Source: Funiculus sociatus GB2-C1
GTDB lineage: Bacteria > Cyanobacteriota > Cyanobacteriia > Cyanobacteriales > FACHB-T130
Assembly (NCBI RefSeq): GCF_039962115.1
Contig: NZ_JAMPKJ010000011.1
Location: 1-64,000, forward strand
Direction of reading: 5' to 3'
Length of the DNA stretch: 64,000 nucleotides
This document shows, in pieces, positions 8,150 to 16,671 of this stretch (the stretch's first letter is position 1; the number at the start of each line of letters is the position of its first letter). The notes under the pieces are model-generated. The model had not been told where the DNA came from and searched no databases. It saw nothing but the letters and a program-made list of their open reading frames with translations. The position numbers and the translations under genes are program-made.

Positions 8150-8356
8150 TTATCTTCCACTCTGCAATATCGCTTTGCTAAATCGCCACGTCAGAACACC
8201 TGCTGCCACAGTAAGACTGATCGCCAATCCCCACCATAGCCCAACGCCGCCAAATCCTAATACAATCCCCAAGGTGTAGCCGCCGGGCAAGCCAATTCCC
8301 CGATATGCCACAATGCCAATCCATAGGGGAATTTGGGCTATGGCTGGCTTTCTCAA
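8150..8356 (-). pseudogene. Fragment of a MATE-family efflux transporter
   Basis: The 68-aa minus-strand frame reads GIGLPGGYTLG and GVGLWWGLAISLTVAA, which resembles the last two membrane segments of MATE (NorM/DinF-type) multidrug efflux pumps. The rest of a roughly 450-aa transporter is missing. It overlaps, on the opposite strand, the YARHG fragment at 8333. It is a decayed relic between the three-gene operon and the second half of hsdM, and it marks old rearrangement of the cargo. Confidence 0.6.
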
Positions 8357-8608
8357 AGGCGAATCACAGAGGCGGAGTTAGATGGTCGTAACGCTTTGTC
8401 CCTCGATTTGTTACGCAACGCAGTTTTTGCTCGTCACGGACGGCGATTTGTAAATTCAACCTTGCAGGATTATTTCAACAGCCAACCCTGGTACACGCCA
8501 CGTTATAACCCTGAGCAATTCCCAGCGCGTTTGCTGACACCCATCGAGCGGCACAACGTTGATACGATTCTCCGGTATCAGGAGCGGACTGGACAAAGGT
8601 ACTTTTGA
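8333..8608 (+). pseudogene. YARHG-domain fragment
   Basis: The 91-aa frame contains LRNAVFARHGRRFVN, DYFNSQPWYTP and LTPIERHNVDTIL, the signature of the YARHG domain (first Tyr replaced by Phe), usually found at the C-terminus of secreted or membrane-anchored proteins. The first ten or so residues come from sequence antisense to the MATE fragment, so the normal N-terminal part, including any signal peptide, is lost. No ribosome binding site is evident. It is most likely a 3' remnant rather than a working gene. Confidence 0.6.
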
Positions 8609-8689
8609 TGGACGTTCAACAAGGGTGCAGCAGTAGCTTGAGCAAAGTCGGCTATTGTGTCATAACGGATGAAAGTTACTCAAGTGTGA

Positions 8690-9766
8690 ATGACCGATTA
8701 CTTGGATTTTGCTCCTAGTGTTACGGAGCGCTCTCAAATCAAAGCCTTTATCGAATCTGATGTCGGAGTTCAAGCGACTGAAGCGAAGCTCTACGGCGTC
8801 TTTTCGGCTTGGTGGCAGTTGCACGCGCCAGGTTTGGGGGAGTTGCCGAAGACGAAGAAGGTGATGGAACTGAGGGCGGAGTTTTTGACTTCGTTTGTTG
8901 ATAGCCTCGAACCTGTCGGTTTACTTGACCGCTTCAAGGTGGCGGGAGTGGTGGCGAGTTGGTGGGATGAGGTGAAGTATGAACTCAGAACGCTCTCAGA
9001 ATCGGATTTTGGCGGGTTGGTGGATAGTTGGGTGGATACGATTCGGGATGCTCTAGAGCAAGATGATGAGACGCAGAAGAATCAGACGAAGTTCGACCCG
9101 CTCAATCATAAGCTGGTGGTGCGGTTGATGCCGGACTATCTGGAGGAAATTGCTGATGCTGAGGCGAGAATTGCCCAGTTAGAGCAGCAAAAGGAAGCCT
9201 TTGAACGGGGGGAAGAGGCGGAGGCGGAAGAGGGAGAAGCCAGCGAGGAGGAGTCGGAGGCGGTTAATTTTGCTAAGGAGTTGGAGACAAGGCTCAAGAC
9301 TCTGAAAGGTTCGATTAAGGAGCCGAAGAAGGATATTAAGGATTTAAGGAAGAATTCGCCGTTGTTGAATGCGGCTAAAATCGCAGAACTTGAGGCGAGG
9401 GTTGAGCCGATGGAAGCGGAAATTGCCGAGATTGAGAAACAACTGGAACCCTATAAGGAAATTAAAAAGCAACTGGCTCAAGCGAAGGGGATACTGAGGA
9501 CGCTCAAGAATGAATTGGTGAAGCGTTTGGACGCTAAACGTGCGGCGTTAACGGATGAGGACTGTCAGGGGTTGGTGTTGGCGATTTTCAAGGATGGCTT
9601 AACGGCTGAATTGGAGCGATATGTCTCGGCTCACCGTCAGCAGGTAATTGTGGCGGTTGAGAATTGGTGGGATAAGTATCGGGTGACGTTGCAGGATATT
9701 GAAGCTCAACGGGATGCGGCGCGTCAGCAGTTGAGTGAGTTTTTAAGTGGGTTGGGGTATGCGTGA
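8690..9766 (+). CDS. HsdM C-terminal domain encoded as a separate gene
   Basis: The 358-aa product begins MTDYLDFAPSVTERSQIKAF, ESDVGVQATEAKLYGVFSAWW, and continues to VGLLDRFKVAGVVASWW, a region normally fused after the methylase domain in long HsdM proteins. The middle is a long charged coiled coil (residues 145-290, with an acidic EEAEAEEGEASEEE patch). The C-terminal part (WWDKYRVTLQDIEAQRDAA) probably packs with HsdS. Together with the 4169-5710 product it should rebuild one M subunit. hsdS overlaps its last 8 bp. No clear Shine-Dalgarno precedes the start, so expression may depend on transcription through the upstream module. Confidence 0.8.
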   Translation: MTDYLDFAPSVTERSQIKAFIESDVGVQATEAKLYGVFSAWWQLHAPGLGELPKTKKVMELRAEFLTSFVDSLEPVGLLDRFKVAGVVASWWDEVKYELRTLSESDFGGLVDSWVDTIRDALEQDDETQKNQTKFDPLNHKLVVRLMPDYLEEIADAEARIAQLEQQKEAFERGEEAEAEEGEASEEESEAVNFAKELETRLKTLKGSIKEPKKDIKDLRKNSPLLNAAKIAELEARVEPMEAEIAEIEKQLEPYKEIKKQLAQAKGILRTLKNELVKRLDAKRAALTDEDCQGLVLAIFKDGLTAELERYVSAHRQQVIVAVENWWDKYRVTLQDIEAQRDAARQQLSEFLSGLGYA

Positions 9767-11114
9767 GACTCTGGTTAAGACTGAGGAGCTTAAGGATTCG
9801 CCAGTAGAGAAGATTCCAAAAGATTGGGAAATTGTTTCTCTAAAAAATGAGATTAATATACTTCATGGCTACGCTTTCGAGGGTGAATATTTTTCTGATG
9901 AACCTCCCGGAGACGTACTTTTAGTTCCTGGTAATTTCCACAGAGACGGGGGACTTTATTTTGATGATAATAATACCAAGTATTATCGAGGGTTAATTCC
10001 TGATGGTACTGTCTTAGAAAACGGACAACTCCTTATTGTAATGACTGACCTCTCGCCCAGAACACTTATTTTGGGGCGAGTTGTCCTGCTAGAATTACCG
10101 TTTCGAGTTTTACATAACCAACGAATTGGGAAAATTGTCCCAAAGCTACCCAATACGTGGGACAAGCGCTTTTTGTTGCTTGTGATGAATAGCGACATGG
10201 TGCGGCGCAACATCATCAGCAATGCAACAGGTACAACAGTGCGACATACTTCGCCAGATCGGATTCTCGCGAATGTAGTTCCCAAGCCACCTATTGAAGA
10301 ACAAAGCAAAATTGCCGAGATTCTCAACACGATAGATGAGACGATCGCACATACCTCCTCCCTCATCGCCAAGTTCAAGCAGATGAAGGCTGGACTGCTG
10401 CACGACTTGCTGACACGGGGGTTAGATGAGAATGGGGAATTGAGGGATGCGATCGCGCACCCTGAACAGTTCAAAGATTCACCACTGGGACAAATTCCAA
10501 GTGATTGGAAGTGTGAGAAGTTGCAACATTTATGTAAAACTCCAATCCGTGATTTTGGGAGTTTTTCAATGACTAACTTAATTCAATTCCTAAATTCAGG
10601 TATCCCTTTTTTGAAGTCAGAGATGGTTGAAGAAGAAAATCTAAATACAGAAAACTTAACTTTCATTTCTCTTAAAGTTCACAACTTACTAAAAAAATCA
10701 TGGGTATATCCAGGCAATATTTTATACAGCAAGATTGGTTCTGCTCTTGGAAAAGCAGTTTTGTATGATGGTCATTTAGGTATTTGTAACAGCAATGCTG
10801 CTATTGCAAAAATTGATATTAATGAAACGATTGCCCTACCTATGTATGTTGTCCATATTTTGAACTCAATTGAAGGAAAAGGAAGAATAATGAAAAGTAT
10901 TGTTAGCCTTCTTCCTAGAATTAATTTAACTGATATCTATAATTTTGAGCTTGCTCTACCACCTATTTCAGAGCAGCATAGAATTATTGAAATTCTTGAG
11001 TCAAATGAAAAAAGAATCAATGCAGAAGAAGCCTACTGCGAAAAGCTCAAACTCCAGAAACAAGGACTGATGCACGACTTATTAACTGGAAAAGTGCGAG
11101 TCAAAGATGCTTGA
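9759..11114 (+). CDS. hsdS: Type I restriction-modification specificity subunit HsdS
   Basis: HsdS recognises the bipartite target and positions HsdM and HsdR. The 451-aa protein has two target recognition domains. The first covers residues 1-185 and ends PPIEEQSKIAEILNTIDE; the central helical repeat is FKQMKAGLLHDLLTRG; a second domain starts DSPLGQIPSDW and ends PPISEQHRIIEILES; the C-terminal repeat is LKLQKQGLMHDLLTGKVRV. The second domain (about 10500-10980) is clearly more AT-rich than the rest, typical of exchanged recognition domains. The ATG at 9759 overlaps the preceding stop (ATGCGTGA); a GTG at 9747 is an alternative. The macrodomain gene overlaps its last 8 bp. Confidence 0.93.
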   Translation: MRETLVKTEELKDSPVEKIPKDWEIVSLKNEINILHGYAFEGEYFSDEPPGDVLLVPGNFHRDGGLYFDDNNTKYYRGLIPDGTVLENGQLLIVMTDLSPRTLILGRVVLLELPFRVLHNQRIGKIVPKLPNTWDKRFLLLVMNSDMVRRNIISNATGTTVRHTSPDRILANVVPKPPIEEQSKIAEILNTIDETIAHTSSLIAKFKQMKAGLLHDLLTRGLDENGELRDAIAHPEQFKDSPLGQIPSDWKCEKLQHLCKTPIRDFGSFSMTNLIQFLNSGIPFLKSEMVEEENLNTENLTFISLKVHNLLKKSWVYPGNILYSKIGSALGKAVLYDGHLGICNSNAAIAKIDINETIALPMYVVHILNSIEGKGRIMKSIVSLLPRINLTDIYNFELALPPISEQHRIIEILESNEKRINAEEAYCEKLKLQKQGLMHDLLTGKVRVKDA

Positions 11115-11634
11115 ACTTAAGCAAGGCAACCTATTGGAAGAAGATGCTGAAGCCCTAGTAAATGCCGTTAATTGCGTCGGCGTTATGGGTAAGGGTATCG
11201 CCTTGCAGTTTAAACAGGCATTTCCTGAAAACTTCCAGCAATATAAAAAGGCTTGCGATGCCAAGGAAGTGCAGCCTGGGCAAATGTTTACCGTTCCCAC
11301 AGGGAAGTTATTCAATCCCAAATACATTATCAACTTTCCCACCAAACGCCACTGGAGAGAAAAGTCAAAAATCGAAGATATTCAGAGTGGACTCAAGGCA
11401 CTTGTGGCAGAAGTTCAGCGGTTAGGTATTACTTCGATTGCTATCCCTGCTTTAGGATGCGGTAACGGTGGATTAGATTGGTTAGAAGTCAAACCCCTGA
11501 TTGAATCAGCGTTTGCCGAACTGCCAGAGGTAAAGGCAATTGTTTTCGAGCCTTCTCAGTCACATCTAAACAGAAAAAGACCCTCTAACCCGAAAAATGC
11601 GAGTCAAACTACCATAGACTCATATCTTGCATAG
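11107..11634 (+). CDS. Macrodomain protein, DarG/ADP-ribosyl glycohydrolase-like
   Basis: The 175-aa protein carries a macrodomain: GNLLEEDAEALVNAVNCVGVMGKGIALQFK, then INFPTKRHWREKSKIEDI and IAIPALGCGNGGLDW. These are the motifs of DarG-type macrodomains, which remove ADP-ribose from DNA. No DarT toxin gene is adjacent. The C-terminal 30 residues (SHLNRKRPSNPKNAS...) are basic and low in complexity. It overlaps hsdS by 8 bp, so it is translated with the restriction-modification operon. It may guard against self-damage or counter ADP-ribosylation of host or phage molecules; the substrate is inferred from family only. Confidence 0.85.
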   Translation: MLELKQGNLLEEDAEALVNAVNCVGVMGKGIALQFKQAFPENFQQYKKACDAKEVQPGQMFTVPTGKLFNPKYIINFPTKRHWREKSKIEDIQSGLKALVAEVQRLGITSIAIPALGCGNGGLDWLEVKPLIESAFAELPEVKAIVFEPSQSHLNRKRPSNPKNASQTTIDSYLA

Positions 11635-11635
11635 T

Positions 11636-11755
11636 CCCTCAGACTAGAAGTCTGGGGCTATACAACCTAAGTCCGCCTGCGCGGACTCGCTGGAATTCCA
11701 AGGGTTAAACCCGCGCAGGCGGGTTTTGTTTGTGTAGCCGCGATTTCTAATCGCC
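11636..11755. repeat. Dispersed palindromic repeat, copy 1
   Basis: The stretch holds AAGTCCGCCTGCGCGGACT, an arm AACCCGCGCAGGCGGGTTTT, and ends in TTTGTTTGTGTAGCCGCGATTTC. A related copy occurs at 54560-54670 and a degenerate one near 62555-62605. It lies between the macrodomain gene and vapB and could also act as a terminator for the upstream genes. It looks like a small non-autonomous cyanobacterial repeat. Confidence 0.7.
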
Positions 11756-11798
11756 AGACGATGTGAGATAGACCTAACGCAACGCAAAGAGGCATATT

Positions 11799-12101
11799 AT
11801 GGCAACACTCACCATCGACAACCTACCCGATGACTTAATGGCACAACTTCAACAACTTGCCACCCAAAATAATCAACCCCTTAACGAACAAGTCATCAGC
11901 CTGCTAAAACAAGCCTTACAAAAACCTCAACCTCCCCTAAAATTCCTCATTTCCCCTGAAACTGACCCCACCTGGGAAGAACGCCGAAAAGCAACCCCAC
12001 AAATTCTTGCTGATATCGAACGCCGTCGAAAAGAACTGCCTTCAGATATTGAATGGCTAGATAGCACCGCCCTGATTCGAGAAGATAGAGACAGCCGATG
12101 A
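11799..12101 (+). CDS. VapB-like ribbon-helix-helix antitoxin
   Basis: The 100-aa protein opens MATLTIDNLPDDLMAQLQQLA and continues NNQPLNEQVISLLKQALQ, the ribbon-helix-helix fold of FitA/VapB-type antitoxins. The C-terminal half (WEERRKATPQILADIERRRKELPSDIEWLDS) is the polar toxin-binding tail. The toxin gene overlaps it by 4 bp (ATGA at 12098). The pair is expected to be autoregulated by the antitoxin, and in this mobile context it could stabilise the element after transfer. Confidence 0.85.
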   Translation: MATLTIDNLPDDLMAQLQQLATQNNQPLNEQVISLLKQALQKPQPPLKFLISPETDPTWEERRKATPQILADIERRRKELPSDIEWLDSTALIREDRDSR

Positions 12102-12550
12102 CAACCCCGATTAAATGCGTCGTTGACGCCAGTGTGTGCATCAAACAATTTGTTCCCGATCCGCTATCTACCAAAGCACAGCAACTGTTTGCCCATCTTG
12201 CCAATCCCCTTCAGGAAATTTACATACCCGATCTGTTCTATATCGAGTCTGCTAATACCCTCTGGAGATATGTTCGTGCAGGGCAGTTGACGGCTACCCA
12301 AGTTCAAGCGAATTTAGCGACACTCAAAGCCTTATCGCTGCGAGTTGTTTCCACGGCTGAGTTGATGGAAGAAGCGGTTAATATCGCGATCGCTTACGGA
12401 ATTTCTGCCTACGATGCCTCTTATGTCGCCCTTTCCCACCGAGTCAGTTCTCCTTTGCTAACTTTAGACCAGAGGTTGGTGAATACTTTAGCAACCGCAC
12501 CCTATGACGTGCGTTTGTTTACCGACTTCTCTGTTCCTCCCTTGCCCTAA
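12098..12550 (+). CDS. VapC-like PIN-domain toxin
   Basis: The 150-aa product is a PIN-domain ribonuclease. Visible acidic residues are Asp in CVVDASVCIK, Glu in YIESANTLWRY, Asp in SAYDASYVALS and Asp in LLTLDQRL, the four metal-binding positions of VapC. It is coupled to the antitoxin gene by a 4-bp overlap and is followed 3 bp later by hsdR. Insertion of a toxin-antitoxin pair within the restriction-modification operon fits its use as a maintenance or alarm device. The RNA target is unknown. Confidence 0.87.
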   Translation: MTTPIKCVVDASVCIKQFVPDPLSTKAQQLFAHLANPLQEIYIPDLFYIESANTLWRYVRAGQLTATQVQANLATLKALSLRVVSTAELMEEAVNIAIAYGISAYDASYVALSHRVSSPLLTLDQRLVNTLATAPYDVRLFTDFSVPPLP

Positions 12551-12553
12551 CCG

Positions 12554-15500
12554 ATGCCCCAACCAACGCCAGAATATATCTACGTTGAAAAGCCGACCAT
12601 TGACCAACTTGTAAGTATGGGTTGGCAGTACATCGAAGGCAGTTGGGACGACCCCCAAGTTACCGATCGCGAGAACTTCAAGCAAGTCCTAATTAGCGAT
12701 CGCCTAAAAGCCGCCATCAAGCGCATCAACCTCGACGACAACGGCAACCCTTGGCTCGATGATACCCAAGTGAATGCCGCTGTGAGTCAGCTAGAACGTC
12801 TGACATCACAAAGACTGATGGAAGCCAATCAAGCGGCTACAGAATTACTCCTCAAAGGCACCACCGTTTTAGGGCAAGACGGCAAACAGCACACCGTCCA
12901 CTTCATCGACTTCGAGCATCCTGAAAATAACGGCTTCCTCGCCATCAATCAATACCGAGTAGACCCCCCTTGGGCAACAGGCAACCGAGGGTTTATCGTC
13001 CCGGACATCGTGCTACTCGTCAACGGCATCCCCCTCGTCGTCATCGAGTGCAAAAGCCCTAAACTCGATAACCCCATCACAGAAGCCATCCGCGACTTGT
13101 TGCAATATTCCAACCAACGGGGAAGCAGCCAACCGGAAGGCGCAGAAAAGCTATTCCACTACAACCAGTTAATGATAGCCGCCTCTGCGGGACGGGCAGC
13201 AGCAGGAACCATCGGCGCAAACTACGAGCATTATGTCGAGTGGAAAGATACCACTCCCCGCCCCAAAGCCGAAATTGCCGCAGAACTCGGCGTTACCGAA
13301 CTCAACTCCCGCCAAATGCTCATTGCCGGGATGCTACACCCCGCAAACCTCCTCGACATCCTGCGAAACTTCACCTTGTTCAAAACCAGCGGCGGACGCA
13401 CGATTAAACTCGTCCCCCGTCACCAACAATATCGGGCAGTCCACGAAGCAATCGGGCGACTCCTGCACAACCCAACCCGCACCCAACACGGCACCGATGA
13501 CCAACGCGGCGGTATCATCTGGCATACTCAAGGTTCCGGCAAAAGCCTGACAATGGTGTACCTGATACGGAAAATCCGCACTATCCCCGCCTTGCGCCGC
13601 TTTAAGATAGTCGTCGTTACCGATCGCACGGACTTAGAAAAGCAACTCTCCGATACAGCCGTCCTGACAGGCGAACCCTTACAAAGAGCGAAAAACGTCA
13701 AAAAGCTAGAAGAGTACCTCAAACAACCCGGTGCTGGCTTAGTCTTCGGGATGATTCAGAAATTCAAAGGCGGCGAAGATTCCGAGGAAGAAGAAGAAAT
13801 TGAGCCAATCAAGAAAAACCTCAATCCTTCCGAAGATATCCTAGTCCTAATTGACGAAGCCCACCGTTCCCACGCCAGCACCCTCCATGCCAATCTCTTG
13901 GAAGCCTTACCCAACTGCGCCCGCATCGGCTTCACTGGCACTCCCATCGAAACGAGTGCCAAAACAAACACTAGGCGCATCTTTGGTTCCTTTATCGACC
14001 AGTACAACATCCGCCAATCCCAAGCAGACGGTGTTACCTTGCCTATCCTCTACGAAGGCTTAGAAGCCAGAGGTGCCGTTACTTCTGGCGATGACCTCGA
14101 CCAACTGTTTGAAATCATCTTTCAGGATAAAACCCCAGAAGAACGGGCGCAAATTAAAGCCAAATACGCTACTAAAACCCAAGTCTCCGAAGCACGGGAA
14201 CTGATTAAAGCCAAAGCCCGGAATATGCTGCGCCACTATATCGAGCGTATCCTACCCGGAGGCTTCAAAGCTCAAGTCGTTGCCTCTACCCGTCTCGCCG
14301 CCGTGCGCTACCAGGAGGCATTTGCCGAAGCGCAACAGGCACTGGTGCAACAACTCCAATCTCGCGCCGCCATCTTAGCAAGTCTAAACCCCGAAACCTT
14401 AGAATCCCTGGATGCAGAAACTGGCTTTCTCGCCTTAGCCTTCCCGCACCTAGACACCATCCGCCGCTTAGAATTTGCCACCGTCATCTCCTCGGACAAA
14501 AACGACGACCCAAGCTGGAAAAAGTGGACAGATAAGAGTCAACAAGAAACCCATATCGAGCGATTCAAAAAGCCGTTAGAGCAAGATAGTTTGGCGATTT
14601 TAACGGTGAAAAGTATGCTCCTGACAGGCTTTGATGCCCCACTGGAGCAAGTTTTATATTTAGACCGGGGCATGAAAGAATATGAATTGCTGCAAGCCAT
14701 TGCCCGTGTCAACCGCGTCTATGACGATACCAAGAAATATGGGCTAGTCGTCGATTACTACGGTGTTGATATCGCGGCTGCCCTCTCTGTTTACGAGAAT
14801 GTGGATATCGAAAATGCTTGGTTTGATATTCGCCAAGAATTGCCCAAACTGCGCGACAAACACCAGCGAGTGATTGCCTTATTCACCCAAAACGGCTGCA
14901 TGATTGATGACGTAGAAAGCTGTGTAGACTTACTCCGAGACGAACGCCTGCGCGTCGAATTCAACGACACATTCAAAGATTTCCTCGACACCCTCGACAC
15001 CATCCTCCCCCGCCCGGAAGCCTTGCCCTATGTCAAAGATGCCAAGAAACTCGGTTTAATTAAAAAATCCGTTGCTGACCTTTACCGGGATGAAAAACTC
15101 AACCTTGTCAGCGCCAAAGAGAAAGTTCGGGCATTAATTGACCAATACATTGAATCCCAAGGAATTGACCCGAAAGTACCGCCGATTGATATCCTGTCCT
15201 TGGACTTCAAAACCCACGTCCAGCGCCATCGCTCAATTAAAGCACAAGCGGCAGAAATGGAATTCGCTGCCCGTCACCACATCAGCATCCACTATGATGA
15301 AGACCCGGTTTATTACAAAAACCTGAGCGAAAAACTGACAGAAATTCTTGACTCTCTTGCCGACAACTGGGACGAAAAAGTTGAAGCGTTACGCCAGTAT
15401 ATCGAACAAATCCAAGCAGGTCGCCCCACCAATGAAACGGGACTCGACCCGAAAACTCAGCTTCCCTTCCTCAACATCTTGGGCGAACATTCACAGATAG

Positions 15501-15721
15501 AACTGCCCAAACTCGCCCAAGCTACTGTAGAAATTGTCGATCGCATCCGCCAAGAAGTGCGGCGGGTAAATTGGGCAAGTCCCATTGTCCAAGAAGACTT
15601 GAGACGCTGGATAGCCGACTACTTGGATACTAACGATTTAGTGGACTACGACCAACTCGAAGAAGTGGCGGATAAACTGGTGCAACTTGCCCGCAAGAAT
15701 CGTGATAGTTTGATGGCATGA
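12554..15721 (+). CDS. hsdR: Type I restriction enzyme HsdR
   Basis: The 1055-aa motor and nuclease subunit has an N-terminal PD-(D/E)xK domain (FIVPDIVLLVNGIPLVVIECKSP, about residues 148-170). A superfamily 2 helicase follows, with Walker A HTQGSGKSLTM near 325, DEAH box LIDEAHRSHAS near 432, FTGTPIET, and a later LLTGFDAP...RVNRVYDD region. The C-terminal helical part binds the methylase core. It would translocate DNA and cut unmodified sequence. It follows vapC by 3 bp and ends in an ATGA overlap with the metalloprotease gene, so these genes are co-transcribed. Confidence 0.95.
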   Translation: MPQPTPEYIYVEKPTIDQLVSMGWQYIEGSWDDPQVTDRENFKQVLISDRLKAAIKRINLDDNGNPWLDDTQVNAAVSQLERLTSQRLMEANQAATELLLKGTTVLGQDGKQHTVHFIDFEHPENNGFLAINQYRVDPPWATGNRGFIVPDIVLLVNGIPLVVIECKSPKLDNPITEAIRDLLQYSNQRGSSQPEGAEKLFHYNQLMIAASAGRAAAGTIGANYEHYVEWKDTTPRPKAEIAAELGVTELNSRQMLIAGMLHPANLLDILRNFTLFKTSGGRTIKLVPRHQQYRAVHEAIGRLLHNPTRTQHGTDDQRGGIIWHTQGSGKSLTMVYLIRKIRTIPALRRFKIVVVTDRTDLEKQLSDTAVLTGEPLQRAKNVKKLEEYLKQPGAGLVFGMIQKFKGGEDSEEEEEIEPIKKNLNPSEDILVLIDEAHRSHASTLHANLLEALPNCARIGFTGTPIETSAKTNTRRIFGSFIDQYNIRQSQADGVTLPILYEGLEARGAVTSGDDLDQLFEIIFQDKTPEERAQIKAKYATKTQVSEARELIKAKARNMLRHYIERILPGGFKAQVVASTRLAAVRYQEAFAEAQQALVQQLQSRAAILASLNPETLESLDAETGFLALAFPHLDTIRRLEFATVISSDKNDDPSWKKWTDKSQQETHIERFKKPLEQDSLAILTVKSMLLTGFDAPLEQVLYLDRGMKEYELLQAIARVNRVYDDTKKYGLVVDYYGVDIAAALSVYENVDIENAWFDIRQELPKLRDKHQRVIALFTQNGCMIDDVESCVDLLRDERLRVEFNDTFKDFLDTLDTILPRPEALPYVKDAKKLGLIKKSVADLYRDEKLNLVSAKEKVRALIDQYIESQGIDPKVPPIDILSLDFKTHVQRHRSIKAQAAEMEFAARHHISIHYDEDPVYYKNLSEKLTEILDSLADNWDEKVEALRQYIEQIQAGRPTNETGLDPKTQLPFLNILGEHSQIELPKLAQATVEIVDRIRQEVRRVNWASPIVQEDLRRWIADYLDTNDLVDYDQLEEVADKLVQLARKNRDSLMA

Positions 15722-16416
15722 CCACCATCACCTTTGGCGACCTCAGTTTTGAACTGCGCCACAGTGCCAAACGTCGCACCATCGGCATCACCGTCGAACG
15801 GGACGGTCAATTAATCCTGGCATCTCCTCCAGAAGTGCCGATGGAAACGCTGGAGAAAGTGGTTCGGGACAAACGCCTCTGGATTTACAGCAAACTCCTC
15901 AAAAAAGAATCCCTCAATCCCCCCACTACTGTCAAAGAATACGTTTCAGGAGAAGGGTTTTATTACCTGGGACGCAGCTATCGCCTCAAGTTGGTGGATG
16001 GTGTGAAGCAACAGCCACCCCTGAGACTCTACCAAAGCCGCTTTGAATTGCAGCGCGACGCACAGGCACGGGGGAGAGAAGAGTTTATTCGATGGTATTG
16101 CGATCGCCTACGCCTGATTTTAGATGCACAGATTGCCGCTTTTGTCAATCGTGTTGGGGCTTCTCCCCGTTCGGTGCAGGTACGCGAGTTAGGCTACCGT
16201 TGGGGTTCATGCGGACATAAAGGAGATTTATATTTTCACTGGCGAGTGGCGATGCTGCCGCGAACCATGATTGAGTATGTGGTGGTTCACGAGTTGGTGC
16301 ATCTGATTGAACCGCACCATACTACTGGGTTCTGGGATAGGGTGGAGCGGGTTGTGAGTGATTGGTGCGATCGTAAACAGTGGTTAGCCCAAAATGGGGC
16401 AAGTTATGACCTTTAG
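15718..16416 (+). CDS. YgjP-like zinc metallopeptidase associated with hsdR
   Basis: The 232-aa protein shows the zinc motif VVHELVHLIEPHHTTGFW (HExxH plus the later His) of the YgjP/DUF45 group, within the M48-like peptidase superfamily. It begins TTITFGDLSFELRHSAKRRTIGITV, the usual N-terminal beta-rich part. It is not secreted. The gene overlaps hsdR by 4 bp, an association often seen in type I restriction-modification loci, where it may process or turn over HsdR. That role is inference; the metallopeptidase motif is plain. Confidence 0.88.
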   Translation: MTTITFGDLSFELRHSAKRRTIGITVERDGQLILASPPEVPMETLEKVVRDKRLWIYSKLLKKESLNPPTTVKEYVSGEGFYYLGRSYRLKLVDGVKQQPPLRLYQSRFELQRDAQARGREEFIRWYCDRLRLILDAQIAAFVNRVGASPRSVQVRELGYRWGSCGHKGDLYFHWRVAMLPRTMIEYVVVHELVHLIEPHHTTGFWDRVERVVSDWCDRKQWLAQNGASYDL

Positions 16417-16671
16417 GGATGGGTGAAAAGCCCTGAGTCAGTTTGTAGACACACTGATTGGTTCTGGCTGATCTAAGGATCTGACTTTCTTACGACTTTT
16501 CTGTGACTTTTTCCGACTGCCAAGGCGTATGCCGAAAAGTTAGGTTATGCTGGATTCTGTTTTGAAACAATTTCTGGATGCGTCTAGATGTGGAGCAGCT
16601 TTATGTGTATGCTCCTTTAACTACAGTTCCTAACTGTTGTTAGAACAAATCTAATTGAAGAGGAAATAAAT

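Noticed and set aside
11107-12101. Search for a DarT-like toxin next to the macrodomain gene
   Set aside because: Neighbouring frames are hsdS, a dispersed repeat and a VapBC-like pair; no ADP-ribosyltransferase motif was seen.
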